Shown piece after piece: positions 63,913 through 64,000 of a stretch of DNA of 64,000 bases. A program made the position numbers and the translations under genes. The number at the start of each line of letters is the position of its first letter. Position 1 is the first letter of the stretch. Where the stretch lies: contig CAWAJR010000002.1 of the NCBI GenBank assembly GCA_963782465.1, forward strand, positions 558,001 to 622,000, given 5' to 3'. A model generated the notes under the pieces. The model was not told where the DNA came from, did not search any database, and saw only the letters and a list, made by a program, of their open reading frames with translations. This stretch comes from JAODBJ01 sp963782465. Lineage in GTDB: Bacteria; Actinomycetota; Acidimicrobiia; IMCC26256; PALSA-610.

Positions 63913-64000
63913 ATGAACGGTTCGTGGGTCGCGCGATCGCTCGCACTCGCAGCCAGCACCCTGTTGCTCGCCGCCACCGTCGCCGCCCAGGTCGTGCTGG
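63913..64000 (+). CDS. Start of a secreted protein (partial)
   Basis: Only 29 codons are in the window. MNGSWVARSLALAAS then TLLLAATVAA form a clear signal peptide with an Ala-rich cleavage site. A ribosome site (gagggggcgg) lies 1-2 bases before atatg. The protein continues beyond the window. Confidence 0.6.
   Translation, partial: MNGSWVARSLALAASTLLLAATVAAQVVL

Overview
The window is very GC-rich, densely coding actinobacterial chromosome. A likely mycothiol-dependent enzyme remnant, an F420/LLM-type oxidoreductase, WXG100 proteins, an FtsK/EccC ATPase, a PknB-type kinase and frequent GTG/TTG starts point to Actinomycetota. A member of Acidimicrobiia (Ilumatobacter-like) is my best guess, by inference only. 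I saw no tRNA, rRNA, CRISPR array or transposase.

Layout. 0-3.2 kb: a GNAT acetyltransferase, an SGNH-type lipoprotein and a LolD/MacB-like ABC pair. 3.2-6.5 kb: a tightly overlapping minus-strand operon of two SDRs, a cytochrome P450 and a SnoaL-like protein, divergent from a D-aminoacylase-type amidohydrolase, malonyl-CoA decarboxylase and an EthD-like protein (6.5-10.5 kb). 10.5-16.6 kb: a minus-strand operon of a GH3 beta-glycosidase with PA14 insert, an LLM oxidoreductase, an uncharacterised protein and a sulfatase, suggesting use of a sulfated glycoside. 16.7-22.7 kb: methyltransferase, SDR, TetR, two gene remnants, a small kinase, an alpha/beta hydrolase and an FAD oxidoreductase. 22.7-27.1 kb: two enoyl-CoA hydratases, HAD and histidine phosphatases, and a CBS-citrate synthase fusion. 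27.1-29.3 kb: an FkbH-like protein with its own acyl carrier protein. 29.4-43.1 kb: secreted and lipoproteins followed by a type VII secretion-related locus (EspG-like, YbjN-like, a probable substrate, a WXG variant, Ser/Thr kinase, WXG100, FHA-FtsK/EccC ATPase, ECF sigma factor, secreted protein). 43.1-53 kb: a TetR/ABC exporter module with a readable operator, then amidohydrolases, a CitE-like aldolase, an acyl-CoA synthetase and a DapA-like protein. 53-64 kb: large secreted proteins (IPT/Calx-beta; seven-bladed propeller plus Cys-pair repeats), a membrane glycosyltransferase, a near-identical truncated duplicate of the Calx-beta gene, and several decayed genes.

Two families of intergenic hairpins sit at the 3' ends of genes. 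One is a 45-bp double palindrome present four times, two copies of which cap the tetR-ABC block. Several otherwise complete genes carry small frameshifts, many in GC-rich or homopolymer tracts, so either consensus errors or recent decay must be considered. Genes that keep full-length homology despite a shift are typed CDS; those with lost segments are typed pseudogene.
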